Shown here: one piece after another, positions 28,601-38,500 of the stretch
Layout: each line of letters opens with the position of its first letter
Numbering within the stretch: the stretch's first letter is position 1
Source of the DNA: Bacteroidales bacterium UBA6267
GTDB lineage: Bacteria > Bacteroidota > Bacteroidia > Bacteroidales > UBA1556
NCBI GenBank assembly: GCA_002440745.1
Contig: DJVB01000004.1
Location: 1-64,000, forward strand
DNA: 64,000 nt
Reading direction: 5' to 3'
Notes under the pieces: generated by a model
The model's input: the letters and a program-made list of their open reading frames with translations, nothing else
The model's database searches: none
Told to the model about the DNA's origin: nothing
Made by a program: the position numbers and the translations under genes

Positions 28601-31600
28601 CTTACTGTGAATACAACTCATCCTATAAATAGTGGTCTAACATCATCTACCTATGCTGGTTCTTCTGATAATTTTATTTACTTTAACTTCACAAATACTA
28701 ATAAGATTAACTTATCTAATTATTCATCCTATAATGTTACTACCTTAGTACCTTATGGTGATGGTAATGTAATTTATTTAGGATTTTACTATGCCTCAGC
28801 TTATGGAACTGTAGCAAATCGTGTTGCATCGCAATCTTTGGCATTCGCTTATGATAACAAAATTAAGTGGTTAGATTATTCTGCAATGAATTTCACACTT
28901 TCTCCGGGCAACAGCACCACCTTGAATGTGAAGTTTCGCTCTCAAGATTTGACTGTCGGACAGTATGTTTCTTCAATTAATTTCAATACCAATATTCCGA
29001 ATAATTCACAGGTTCAATTACCTTGTACTTTGAATGTGCTCAATGAGTTAGATGCAACGAATTTCCTTGGGCCGGACACTTCTAATTGCGGGCCGAAACA
29101 ACTTAATGCCGGTTCTGGTTATTCAACATACCAATGGAATACTGCAGGAACCTCTCAATACTTAACAGCAACAGCCACAGGTTATTATATGGTAACTATT
29201 ACTGATGGTGGAAATTGTTCTTCAAGAGATACTGTTCTTCTAACAATTAATCCAATGCCAAATGCGGTTATATCAGGATTGCCAACATCAGCCTGTACTA
29301 ATGGTGCCGGAATTCAAATGACAGGAACGCCTTCAGGAGGTGGTTTTATTGGAACAGGTGTTAATGGCTCAATCTTTTATCCGGCCAACGTTGCTACCGG
29401 TCCTTACAATATAACCTACACTTATACAAATAGTTATGGCTGTACTGATACGGATGTTAAAACAGTTACTGTTTATAATCCTCCAACAGTGCTTGCTTCC
29501 GGCCTAAGTGCAACTTACTGCCCAAATGGAAATAATTCGACTTTGACCGGTGCGCCTTCCGGTGGCATCTTCAGCGGAAACGGAATTTCCGGAAATTTAT
29601 TTAATCCCGTTACGGCAGGTTCCGGAAACCACCAAATTGTTTATACTTATACCGATATTCATGGATGCTCCAATAGCGATACATTGAATACGACAGTTAA
29701 TCCATATACTCAAGCGCAAATCACAGGCTATCAGTCTGATATGTGTATAAATGATAGTGCTATATCTTTGGTTTCAAATATTGCAAATACTACTTTTAGT
29801 GGAACCGGAATCTCAGGTTCGGTGTTTAATCCTACTACAGCAGGCGTTGGAGCTCATAATGTTATTTACAATTATACAGACTTAAATAATTGCTCCTACC
29901 AAGATACCCTAATGATTACTGTTCATGCCTTACCTTCAAATGTGACTCTTTCAGGCTTAAATTCAGATTATTGTTTTGATGCCAATACAGTTCAACTTAG
30001 TGGTTTCCCATTAGGAGGAAGTTTCTCCGGTTCAGGTGTTAGCGGTTCAATTTTTAGTCCGTCAGTTGCAGGAGTCGGCAATCACAACGTGACCTATACT
30101 TATACTGATGTGTTTGGATGTTCAAATACAGCCACAGAGATAGTTACAGTAAACGCATTACCGGTGATTACCTTTAGTAATATTTTACCGGCCTATTGTG
30201 TTGATTATGGAACTGTTAGTTTATCGGCAACTCCGGTTGGAGGTGTTTTTGCCGGAACCGGTGTTTCAGGAACAAGTTTCAATCCTCAAACTGCAGGCGT
30301 TGGTAGTCATTCGATTTCTTATAGCTATACTGACTTGAACGGATGTTCAGCTATGGATAGCGTTTCAATTCAGATTAATTCTTTACCAACGGTTAGCTAT
30401 ACCGGTCTTCCACAAACTATCTGTTCTAACGCTTCTCCGGTTGCGCTTGTTGGTAGTCCTGCCGGTGGGGTTTTCTCCGGTGCAGGTGCTTCCGGTCAGA
30501 CATTCAATCCGGCACTAACAAGCCCAGGAATCAGGCAGATAATTTATACCTATACGGATAATAATGGTTGCTCGAATCAAGCGTCAAATGCGACTAATGT
30601 TGTTGCTGTTCAGCAAGTTAACATTGGCGCCAATCAAGTGATTTTTAATAATACTACTACTCAGTTCAATCCTATTGTAAGCGGTGGAACAGGTTCCTTT
30701 GTTTACAGCTGGAGTCCGGCAAATAAGGTTACTAATCCGGCGATATTAAATCCAACCACAGTACCACTTACTCAAACTACCGAGTTTTCACTTACTGTTA
30801 CGGACAATAACTCTGGTTGTGTAAATTCAGATACAGCATTAGTAACGGTTCAAGGCGGTGTAGTTTCCCTTGTTATCAATGCTTCACAAACTAATATTTG
30901 TTCCGGTGAAACGGTGACTTTGCAAGCGTTAGGAAGCGGTGGAAATGGAAATTATACTTACAGTTGGAGTAGTACTCCTGCAGGTTTCAGTGGTAATACT
31001 GCAACAGTTTTGGTAAGCCCATCAGTTACAACCACTTATAGTTGCATAATCGGTGACGGATCAACAAATGCCACCGAAACAGTTGTGATTACGGTTAAAC
31101 CTTCACCAGTAGCTCAAATTGCTAATCTTAGCAACTCATATTGTAATAATGTTGGTCAGATAGTTCTCTCCGCGACCCCATCAGGTGGTCAGTTTGCCGG
31201 TTCAGGTGTTAATGGAAATATCTTCTATCCAGCAGTTGCATCCATAGGAATAAATGCAATAACTTATTCTGTAACAGGGGCTAATGGTTGTACTGATGTG
31301 GATACTGTGCTTGTGGATGTGAAAATGGCTCCAACGGCCTCAGCCGGTGCCGACACTTCTTTGCCATGTCAAAATGGTGGAGTTCAATTAGGTCAACAGC
31401 CATTCACAGGGGTTAGTTATAGTTGGTATCCCGCTTTAGGCTTGAATAATGCCAATATTGCAAACCCAATTTCAACGCCAAATTATAGCATCAATTATGT
31501 GTTAACAGCAACTGCATCAAATGGTTGCCAAGCTTATGATACGGTGTTTATTTCAGTAGCAGGAGGTCCAAATGCGATTGTTAGCAACGACACAACAATA

Positions 31601-32278
31601 TGTGCAGGTGAAACAGTAACCTTAAACGTTTCCGGTGGAGACAGTTACCTTTGGAGTACGGGCGATACAACTACTTCAATTACCGTAACACCAATGGTTA
31701 CAACGGAGTATTTTGTGGTTGCATCTCAATCAAATTGCGCCGACTTAGACACCATAACGGTAACTGTAAATCGTCCAAATCCACATTTACCTTCAGATAC
31801 CATTCTTTGTGCAGGCAACAGTATATCCATTTCTCCAGGAATTTTCCCAAGCTATCTCTGGTCCACGGGCTCTGTAAGTCCTTTTATAACAGTGGATAGC
31901 GCCGGTGTAGGAATAGGCTCTACAACCATCACGGTTGAAGTAACGGATATAAATGGATGTAGCAATAGCGATACGATTGTAATTAGCTTTAAAAATTGCC
32001 TTGGAATTGGAGAGAATGCCGGCGGTAATTTAGTTTTCTCGCTTTATCCTAATCCAACCAATGGAATCGTTACACTGAAGTCAACCGGAACAGCGCTTCA
32101 GAATGTAAACTATACCATAATGGATATTTCCGGAGCAATTGTACAGAAAGGAGAAATAGCCAACACAACCGGATATTTCGATAAACAATTTGATCTGCGC
32201 AGTTTAGCCAAAGGAGTTTATTTTGTTCGACTTCAGACAAATAACCAAACAGCTACAATGAAATTGACCCTTCAGTAG
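22670..32278 (+). CDS. Giant multidomain T9SS surface protein 1
   Basis: A 3202-aa secreted protein. I chose the start at 22670 because it gives a clean signal peptide (core PFIAIFLFTTNLFA) that aligns with the paralog; an upstream in-frame ATG at 22571 would not. Approximate order of modules: CARDB-like (205-310), right-handed beta-helix 1 (328-745), CARDB-like (750-860), beta-helix 2 (874-1295), CARDB-like (1300-1405), amidotransferase-like (1455-1658), HYDIN/ASPM-like (1714-1815), a second amidotransferase-like (1861-2065), six tandem ~75-aa PKD-like repeats (2198-2648), more Ig/PKD-like modules including a seventh repeat copy (2813-2887), and a T9SS sorting domain (3117-3202, YPNPTNGIV). 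It is probably a surface adhesin or polysaccharide-binding protein. Each beta-helix ends in a DIDGQ/EARS...PDIGADEF phrase. Confidence 0.9.
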   Translation: MKSTFTLKRLIPFIAIFLFTTNLFADEVIIGTSTTSGSVSTVPAYGYYNYSWSAVIYNSYELNGPSTITGLEYQKSNSTSTYYMYNQTVYLANVTDSVFYNATYINPSSIGATLVYSGTMIYNSATGFQGITFQTPFNYTGGHLLVLWENRDGSYSSGNPIWYYTPTPSANKVKYQYSDTGFPTSTGSLVTYRPNTKFVYTPSIANDLTIEQWVYPTNGTSASSSLPVSVKVKNRGSQAQSNFILKYSINNGQTWAQQTYGGTLQPGASQNVTFITPASMATGGVYPCIAVVKNTGDSVPANDTLRENITICGGSYSGTYIVGNQSGDHFPDLNSAFAAFNSCGMSGSVVLRIRPGTYNEQIILPNISGLNASKTITIESFTGNKDVVYNFTSTSTTNHLDNFTMKLDGAEFFVIKNLVIKNNATSAGGHALYLLSAKNNRFENCEFHGELITASTSNALATIFFDGTSSAPFRQNIFVNNTIKYGSMGIYAVGQSGYTYGLRFVNNSILDYNYYGAYFQYVDSLYFQDNQLLTNSSNNGYGVYFGYVSTNLNLTANKIRANSGYAIYMTNCQFGSSDRAKINNNWIYGNISSSTLYGMYLNYCNNTDVEHNSIYFVNPNTSSYSAYPIRYQYGSSNIFRNNSVVNETNGHAFYNYNSTFSTFDYNNLYSLGSYLAYYNTSYTTLTSLRSGTNTNWNSVSSTGVYYSATNLHSNSSSLNGLGSALSSVSVDIDGQPRSSTAPDIGADEFDILANDAGVTDITGVTNSCAGTSIPLIVSLKNFGTQAITSAYVKMTINGSMMQQGWSGYLSPGGNTNVFLGLRTFSADTVYNFVAWVDSVNHTADLNNFNDTAYLNGYRTSLVGSYTIGSGSSSDFPGISEAIQALYQYGVCGPVVFNIESGDYQGNYSITTQPSGMSSVNTVTFRSLSGDTSDVMLYYNAASTSVNYIFDLQGVSNFKFHNITFKAQNTNYGRAISLTNSNRIGFDSCLFIGQETSGSYHRLIEVNSGGNISITNSKLVKSAYPIYMYGSSSDYLGGITIRNNQITGYQSHGVYMTYVDTVTIQKNTISCNSSTTVYGIYIYYHNYKLDISQNDIKVVSPTSNVYGIYLNYVNYSGYSSAAQINVYNNFVYSNAISTSYTSYGIYSYRNYYAKFYFNTVKADGGSTSGSAFYAYYNYYQTLLNNNIYAQTGYAFYRYYGSATSSDYNNFYSDGSYVFRNNSSNYSTSTFPSYVSSYGLESHSKTVNPGFIATNDLHIFNQNLNGAATSYGGVTVDIDGEARSATTPDIGADEFSLLARDVFPVAVQSPANPAAIGSNPVKVSIKNQGTTGLFSANIFYRLDGGAIDSNYWTGSLNFLEVDSLIDLGTVNLTAGNHTLQVWTKNPNWQTDLNPLNDTLVYSFTAIPKPIIEVQPASITDSITVCNGTSNQSVKIYNRGSANLTIDIDSSQTSGSNIEMLAILTGYYATSYSNTKSVIQTNMANVNITETSTYDAATLSALLAGKDIVLIPRLSSSTSTVLNAYTAFGPVLQSFVNNGGSVIFLGSQSSYANNIWNTGLFTGSYYSYLSSGYSVTINDATHPIFANLANSYIYTTYYYSRYTISNSNAVTLASYSGTTIISERSIGQGKALLFGFDNYYTSNDATTMLVNAINYCGKIGKFIDNSSVTQTIAPGDSLTYNFQFDANGLANGWYEDDFVITHNDQSQSDIVIPCSLYVSGTPELTINKSSHSFGAVYTGATQTDSIYFVNTGCSNLHIVGIASNNSHLVPLKISDTIAPGDSTAFKFSFTPTTTGSYTMTITIFNNDATQTFNFYGTGTPSPAITFNPNPLNATIVHCEDSVIVPVTISNTGGATLTGNVGASATGDSLEVLMLTYGSYASYLNNLQLGLDDHFTKYNLTTSNITTASQLASAIQGKDVVIIPYINGTTYLSVYSTFTSTFQSFVSNGGTLIYAGQYYGDYLTTSSFFSGSYQGYTSGQYLTVNTTHPINSGLTSSTYAGSSDNFIYFNFTNTNKINLSNYSSYNVTTLVPYGDGNVIYLGFYYASAYGTVANRVASQSLAFAYDNKIKWLDYSAMNFTLSPGNSTTLNVKFRSQDLTVGQYVSSINFNTNIPNNSQVQLPCTLNVLNELDATNFLGPDTSNCGPKQLNAGSGYSTYQWNTAGTSQYLTATATGYYMVTITDGGNCSSRDTVLLTINPMPNAVISGLPTSACTNGAGIQMTGTPSGGGFIGTGVNGSIFYPANVATGPYNITYTYTNSYGCTDTDVKTVTVYNPPTVLASGLSATYCPNGNNSTLTGAPSGGIFSGNGISGNLFNPVTAGSGNHQIVYTYTDIHGCSNSDTLNTTVNPYTQAQITGYQSDMCINDSAISLVSNIANTTFSGTGISGSVFNPTTAGVGAHNVIYNYTDLNNCSYQDTLMITVHALPSNVTLSGLNSDYCFDANTVQLSGFPLGGSFSGSGVSGSIFSPSVAGVGNHNVTYTYTDVFGCSNTATEIVTVNALPVITFSNILPAYCVDYGTVSLSATPVGGVFAGTGVSGTSFNPQTAGVGSHSISYSYTDLNGCSAMDSVSIQINSLPTVSYTGLPQTICSNASPVALVGSPAGGVFSGAGASGQTFNPALTSPGIRQIIYTYTDNNGCSNQASNATNVVAVQQVNIGANQVIFNNTTTQFNPIVSGGTGSFVYSWSPANKVTNPAILNPTTVPLTQTTEFSLTVTDNNSGCVNSDTALVTVQGGVVSLVINASQTNICSGETVTLQALGSGGNGNYTYSWSSTPAGFSGNTATVLVSPSVTTTYSCIIGDGSTNATETVVITVKPSPVAQIANLSNSYCNNVGQIVLSATPSGGQFAGSGVNGNIFYPAVASIGINAITYSVTGANGCTDVDTVLVDVKMAPTASAGADTSLPCQNGGVQLGQQPFTGVSYSWYPALGLNNANIANPISTPNYSINYVLTATASNGCQAYDTVFISVAGGPNAIVSNDTTICAGETVTLNVSGGDSYLWSTGDTTTSITVTPMVTTEYFVVASQSNCADLDTITVTVNRPNPHLPSDTILCAGNSISISPGIFPSYLWSTGSVSPFITVDSAGVGIGSTTITVEVTDINGCSNSDTIVISFKNCLGIGENAGGNLVFSLYPNPTNGIVTLKSTGTALQNVNYTIMDISGAIVQKGEIANTTGYFDKQFDLRSLAKGVYFVRLQTNNQTATMKLTLQ
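29261..30610 (+). repeat. Six tandem ~225-bp protein-coding repeats
   Basis: Six copies of a ~75-aa PKD-like module start near 29261, 29482, 29710, 29934, 30160 and 30387. Each has the pattern SGL..YC, then a G-rich GG.FSG.GVSG..FNP segment, then Y.YTD..GCS. Two cysteines are conserved in every copy. A seventh, separated copy lies at 31105-31330. The second giant gene keeps only one, chimeric copy. Confidence 0.85.
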
Positions 32279-32336
32279 CATTTAATAATAAACTAAAAAG
32301 CCCGAAGAAAAACGCTTCGGGCTTTTTTGTTTTAAG
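31176..32336 (+). repeat. Near-identical 3' cassette of giant gene 1 (pair of 39187-40347)
   Basis: From CCCCATCAGGTGGTCAG onwards this DNA matches 39187-40347 at a constant offset of 8011 bp, with scattered substitutions and no gaps that I could find at four checkpoints. It covers the C-terminal ~367 codons, the stop, the terminator and a few bases beyond. Upstream of the boundary the two genes are much more diverged. Confidence 0.9.
32295..32328 (+). terminator. Rho-independent terminator of giant gene 1
   Basis: The stem AAAAAGCCCGAAG / CTTCGGGCTTTTT has a 7-nt loop (AAAAACG) and a T-run, 17 bp after the stop codon. It is identical to the terminator at 40306-40339. Confidence 0.95.
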
Positions 32337-32387
32337 GTAATTGGCTTTTCTTGTGCCATTTAAAATTAATTTATACATTGTAATAAT

Positions 32388-32419
32388 TTTGTTGTACAAT
32401 ATTTTTTTTGCTATGTTTG
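32388..32419 (+). promoter_or_regulatory. Promoter of giant T9SS gene 2
   Basis: TTTG at 32388-32391, a 20-bp spacer, and TATGTTTG at 32412-32419 make an exact match to the Bacteroidota -33/-7 consensus. The start codon is 118 bp downstream, giving a long leader. The stretch from here to 32465 resembles the gyrB promoter region (40397-40480). Confidence 0.75.
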
Positions 32420-32537
32420 TAGGTATAATTTTGTGGCAAAAAATTACAATATATTGTTGATAAATAGAGATTTAGGAATTTAGTTTTTTGTTGCCTTTCA
32501 GAGATAATATTTATACCACAATTAAAATAAGCTTATT

Positions 32538-35500
32538 ATGAAGTTGAATTTTTGTATGAAGAGGCTGATTTCTCTAATTGCAGTTTTTCTTTTTACTGCA
32601 AATTTGTTTGCTGATGAGATTATTATTGGTGCCTCCACCACTTCAGGAACAACCTCGTATGTACCAACCAATGGAAATGCAAATAGTGGTTGGTCTGCTA
32701 TAATATATAATGATTATGAACTTGATGGTGCAGCAATTATTAATAGAATTGAGTTTCAACATTCATTATATGGAGGTGCGAACATGGTTAGTTTTCAAAA
32801 AGTTTATCTATTAAACATTAGTGATTCCGTATTTATTAATTCTGATTACATAGATCTTCTGGTATTAGGAGCCTCGCTTGTTTACGATGGAGTCTTAAAC
32901 ATCCAGTCATCTCTGGGCTTTCAGGGAATAACTTTACAAACCCCATTTCTTTATACCGGAGGCAATTTATTAATGCTTTGGGAGAATCGTGATGGAAGTT
33001 TTAATTATAGTCCAACATGGTATTATACCCCAACATCCTCTAATAATAAAGTAAAATATGCCTATACAAACGGCAATTTTCCTTTCGGCTCTGGCAGTTT
33101 AACAAACAATCGACCAAATACTAAGTTTGTTTATACACCTACTATTCTTAATGATTTATCCATAGATGAATGGGTTTTTCCTACAAACGGGACTGTTGCC
33201 TCAAGTGCATTGTCTATCACAATTAAGATTAAAAATAGATGTACAACTTTACAAAGCAATTTTAATGTAAAGTATTCTATTGATAATGGACAGACATGGG
33301 TACAACAGAATTATAGCGGTACAATTCAACCGGGGGCATATCAGAACATTACATTTAACACCACTGCTTCTATGGCCACCGGAGGATTATATCGTTGTGT
33401 TGCTGTTGTGAAAAGCCCTAATGATTCTGTTTCATCTAATGATACATTACGCAAAGATGTTTTTATCTGTGGAGGTTCATATTCTGGAACCTATATAGTT
33501 GGAGATCAGTCAGGTGATCATTTTCCAAACCTAACTACAGGTATTATTGCACTGAGTAATTGTGGAATGTCCGGTTCAGTGACCTTAAGGATACGGCCAG
33601 GTTGTTATCATGAACAAATTACCATCCCCTCAATTAGTGGATTAAATTCTTCAAAAACACTTACAATCGAATCATTTACGGGAAATAGAGATGTTGTTTA
33701 TAGTTTTTCTTCATCATCCCATTCCGATCATCTTAAAAACTTCACTTTGAAATTTGATGGTTCAGATTTTATTACCCTAAAAGATTTAATAGTAAAAAAT
33801 ACTTCATCAAATGGAGGTGGTCATGCACTTTATATACTAAGTTCAAAGAATAATCGATTTGAAAATTGTGAGTTTCACGGTGTGATTAATCCCTCTTCTG
33901 TTTTAAACTCCTATTCCACTATATATTTTTCGGGAACTTCATCGTCTCCATATCGTCAAAATATTTTTATTAATAATACTATTAAATATGGTTCTTATGG
34001 CCTGTATGGATCTTCTGCCTCTAGTATGACATACGGAATGAGGTTTATTGGAAATACAATTACCGAGTATAGTTATGATGGAGTCTTTTTACAATATATG
34101 GATTCTTTATATTTTCAGAACAATGTACTTAATACTTCTTCTATAAATAATACCATAGCTGTTTATCTTGGGAATATATCCAATAATTTAAATTTTATTG
34201 GGAATAAAATAAGGACGAATGTTGGTTATGGTGTTTATTTTTATTCGTGCCAATTAAGTGCTACTGAAAGAGGAAAGGTTTACAATAATTGGATTTTTTC
34301 CGATAGTATGCAAAATTCTATTTATGGGTTACATGCCAATTCTTGTAACAATTTGGATATTGAGCATAATAGTTTTTACTTTATTAATCCAAATAGCTCT
34401 ACTTATTCAGCTTACTCTGTCAGATTGGTTAATTGCAATAATAATATATTTAGAAATAATAGTTTGGTAAATGAAGCAAATGGAATGACTGTTTATAGTG
34501 ATAATAGTTCATTTACCTTTTTTGATTACAATAATCTTTATACAAATGGACCATATTTAGCCTTTAAAAATGCTAATTATTCCACATTAGCTTCTTTGCA
34601 AAATGGTACAAATACAAATTTGAATTCGACCACCTCAGCAGGAGTTTACTATTCTATTCTCAATTTGCACAGCAATAGTAGCTCTTTGAATAATCTTGGT
34701 TCACCATTGAGTCCAGTTTCTGTTGATATCGATGGTCAGCCTCGTAGCTCATCTGCTCCTGACATTGGAGCTGATGAATTTGATATTTTTGCTAATGATG
34801 GTGGAGTTACAGGAATATTAGGAATACCCATATCATGTGCCGGAACTGTATTGCCTATTACTGTGACAATGAAAAATTATGGTACACAAGCGATTACTTC
34901 AGCTCATTTAAAAATGTCAATAAATGGTGCAATAATGCACCAACAATGGTCCGGCAATTTAAGTCCAGGAGGAAGCATAAATGTTTTTTTGGGCTCACGT
35001 TCATTTAGCGCCGATACTATATATAGTTTTAAAGCATGGGTAGATTCAGTTAATCATTTTGTGGATTTAAATAATTATAATGACTCAGCTTTTTTTTACG
35101 GATATCGAACTATTCTATCAGGTAGCTATACAATAGGATCAAGTAGTAATGCTGATTTTTCTGGAATCAGCCAAGCGATTCAGGCGCTGTATCAATACGG
35201 TATTTGTGGCCCTGTTGTATTTAATATTGAAAGTGGTAATTATTATGGTAATTACTCTTTATCAACTCAGCCCTCAGGTATGAGTTCAGTAAATACAGTT
35301 ACATTTCAATCGTTGACTGGAGATACTTCTGATGTAATGTTATATTACCATGCCATATTTTCATCCGAAAACTACATTATTAATCTCGAAAATATTTCTG
35401 ATTTTCGTTTTAAAAATATGACATTTAAAGTTTTTAGCAACATTTTTTCAAGAGCTATTTATTTGGTTAATACCCATCGAATTAGTTTTGACAGCTGTTT

Positions 35501-38500
35501 GTTTGTAAGTAAGTATCCCGGTGGTTCACAAAGCATTTTATTATCATCTTATAAAGGAGGTAATATTAGTATAACAAATTCTAAATTTGTTAAATCAAGT
35601 TTTCCAATTTCTATAAGTGGAGTTACTTCTGATTATTATGAAGGTATTACTATTCATAATAACGAAATTGTTGGTTTTGTTGATTATGGTATTTATTTGA
35701 GTAAAGTTGATACTGTTTCCATAATGAATAATACTATCAAGTCAGGTATTAATAGTGGAATCCATGGTTTGCAAATTATGGATTGTAAATCCAAATTAGA
35801 TATAGGTCATAATGATATAAATATAAAAAGCATTAGTGGAAGTGCCCATGGAATGATATTATATGATATTAATTATCCGAATTACTTATCCTCTGCTCAA
35901 ATTTATATTTATAATAACTTTATTTATACAAATACCACTACAACGAATGGGTTATCCTATGCCATTTATTGTATTGGAGATGCTTATGCCAAGTTTCTTT
36001 TTAATACTTTGAAATCTGATGGAGGAAATTCTACCTGTGCAAGTTTCTATTCTGAGTACACTTATAATAGTTTGATATACAATAATAATATGTATTCAGA
36101 AAATGGATATGCCCACTATCGTGAAACCCAATATCATTCCTTATCTGACTATAACAATTATTATTCAAATGGGCCTTATATTCTGCGTGTTTATAATTCA
36201 GTCTATTCCATTTCAACTTTCCCTAATTATTTACCTACCTCATTCAGTGATTCATATTCTAAAACCGTTAATCCGGGATTCATTGCGATTGATGATTTAC
36301 ATGTTTTTAATCAAGATTTGAATGGTGGAGCTATTCCTTATGGTGGCATTACAGTCGATTTTGATGGTGAATCCCGATCGAGCACAACTCCTGACATTGG
36401 TGCGGATGAGTTTAATTTGTTTTCTCTTGACGTCGCTCCTTTATCTGTGAAAATGCCAACAAATCCTTCTCCAATTGGAAATAATTCTGTTAAGGTGAAC
36501 ATTCAAAACCTTGGGGCAACAGGGCTTATCTCCACAAACATTTTTTTCAGACTCGATGGAGGAGCTATTGATTCCAACTATTGGACAGGTAGTTTGAATT
36601 TCTTGGAAGTTGATAGTCTTATTGATTTAGGTTCTATAAATGTTACGGCCGGAAGTCATACACTTGAAGTATGGACTAATCATCCTAATGGTTTAATCGA
36701 TTTAAATCCTGCAAATGATACATTGCTATATAATTTCAACTCAATACCATTGCCTCATATCGAGGTATTGCCAACAACACTGAGTGATTCAATTACAACT
36801 TGTAACTCTGCAAGTAATCAATCTGTTAAAATTTATAATCGTGGGAATGCAAATTTGACAATTGGTATTGATTCTTCTCAATATTTAAGCTCTGATATTG
36901 ATGTAGTTATGTTATGTGCGGGCTCTACTTCAATGTCCTATCTCAATTCAAAGTCCATTATTCAGAATAATTTAAATAATGTAAATATTATCGAGACATT
37001 TACAACTGATAGTGCCTATCTATCTTCACTTCTCGTTGGAAAAGATATTGTTCTTGTGCCAACTTTATTAAGTTCCAGCATACTAAATACATATAGTGAT
37101 TTTGGCCCAGTTTTGCAAAAATTTGTAAATAATGGCGGCTCTGTGATTTTTCTTGGAAGTCCTTACAATAATGCCAACTACATTTGGAATACAGGTTTGT
37201 TTTCAGGCACTTATATTGATGATTTATATCTGGGTGCTTCGATTCCAATTAATAATTTGAACCATCCGATTTTTAAAAATCATCCCAATTCATTTATCAC
37301 TACTTCGGCTAATTATTATTATTATTCGATTTTAAATACTGATGCAATAATATTAGCAACCTATTTAGGTTATCCACTTATTGCAGAGAGAAACATTGGG
37401 AGAGGCACAGCTTTGTTATTAGGTTTCGATAATTATTCCCTCTCAAATGACGCAACTACAATGCTTGTGAATGCCATCAATTACTGTGGTGCTATACATC
37501 CATTTGTTTCAAATTCATCTTTTACACAAACAATTCTTCCAGGTGATTCGTTAACCTTTAGTTTTCAGTTCGATGCCAATGGCTTATTAAATGGTTGGTA
37601 TGATGATATATTAACTATATCACATAACGACATCAATCAATCAAAAATCATAATACCATGTTCCTTGTACATTTATGATACTTGTAAACTTACAATTAAT
37701 AAGCCCTTTCATGCATTTGATACAGTTTATACGGGAAATCAAATAGTCGATAGCATCTATCTTGTTAACACTGGGTGTCAAGATTTGCATATTTTTGGAA
37801 TTTTAAGTGGTGATTCACATCTGTTACCTCTTAAACTTTCCGATATAATTTCACCTGGTGATAGTGTGGCTTTTCAATTTAGATTTACCCCAAATACTTC
37901 AGGTGTTTATGCAATGCCGATTTCAATCTATAATAGTGATACAGTAAAAACCTTCAACTTTTCTGGAGTCTGTATCGCTGCACCTTTAATAACATTAAAT
38001 CCTAATCCTTTGATTATTAATTCATTGTTTTGTGAGGATTCCCTCATTGTCCCTGTGACAATTACGAATTCTGGTGAAGTACCTTTGATAGGAAATATTG
38101 CATCCGCTTCATCCGGCGATAGTTTAGAAGTTTTGATACTGACCTTAGGAACTCAACCATTACATCACTTTAATCTTACTTCAGCCTTAGATGATTATTT
38201 TACGAAGTATAATTTGATAAGCTTGAATATCTCTTCAACTTCACAGTTAAATGCGGCAATTCAAGGAAAAGACGTGGTTATTATACCAGCTATTCTTAAT
38301 AATAATTATCATGCCTCATACATGTCTTTTAAACCAATATTTCAGAGTTTTGTAAATAATGGAGGATTATTAATATTTGCCGGCCAAATTGACAGTGATT
38401 ATTTGATACCATTTGATTTCTTCAAGGGTTCTAGTAAAGGATTACTTTCAAACGTAAATCTCTCATTGAATACAAATCATGCTATTACAGGAGGAATAGC

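Noticed and set aside
29261..31330. CRISPR-like array
   Set aside because: The ~225-bp repeats are protein-coding, in frame and degenerate; there are no short identical repeats with unique spacers anywhere in the window.
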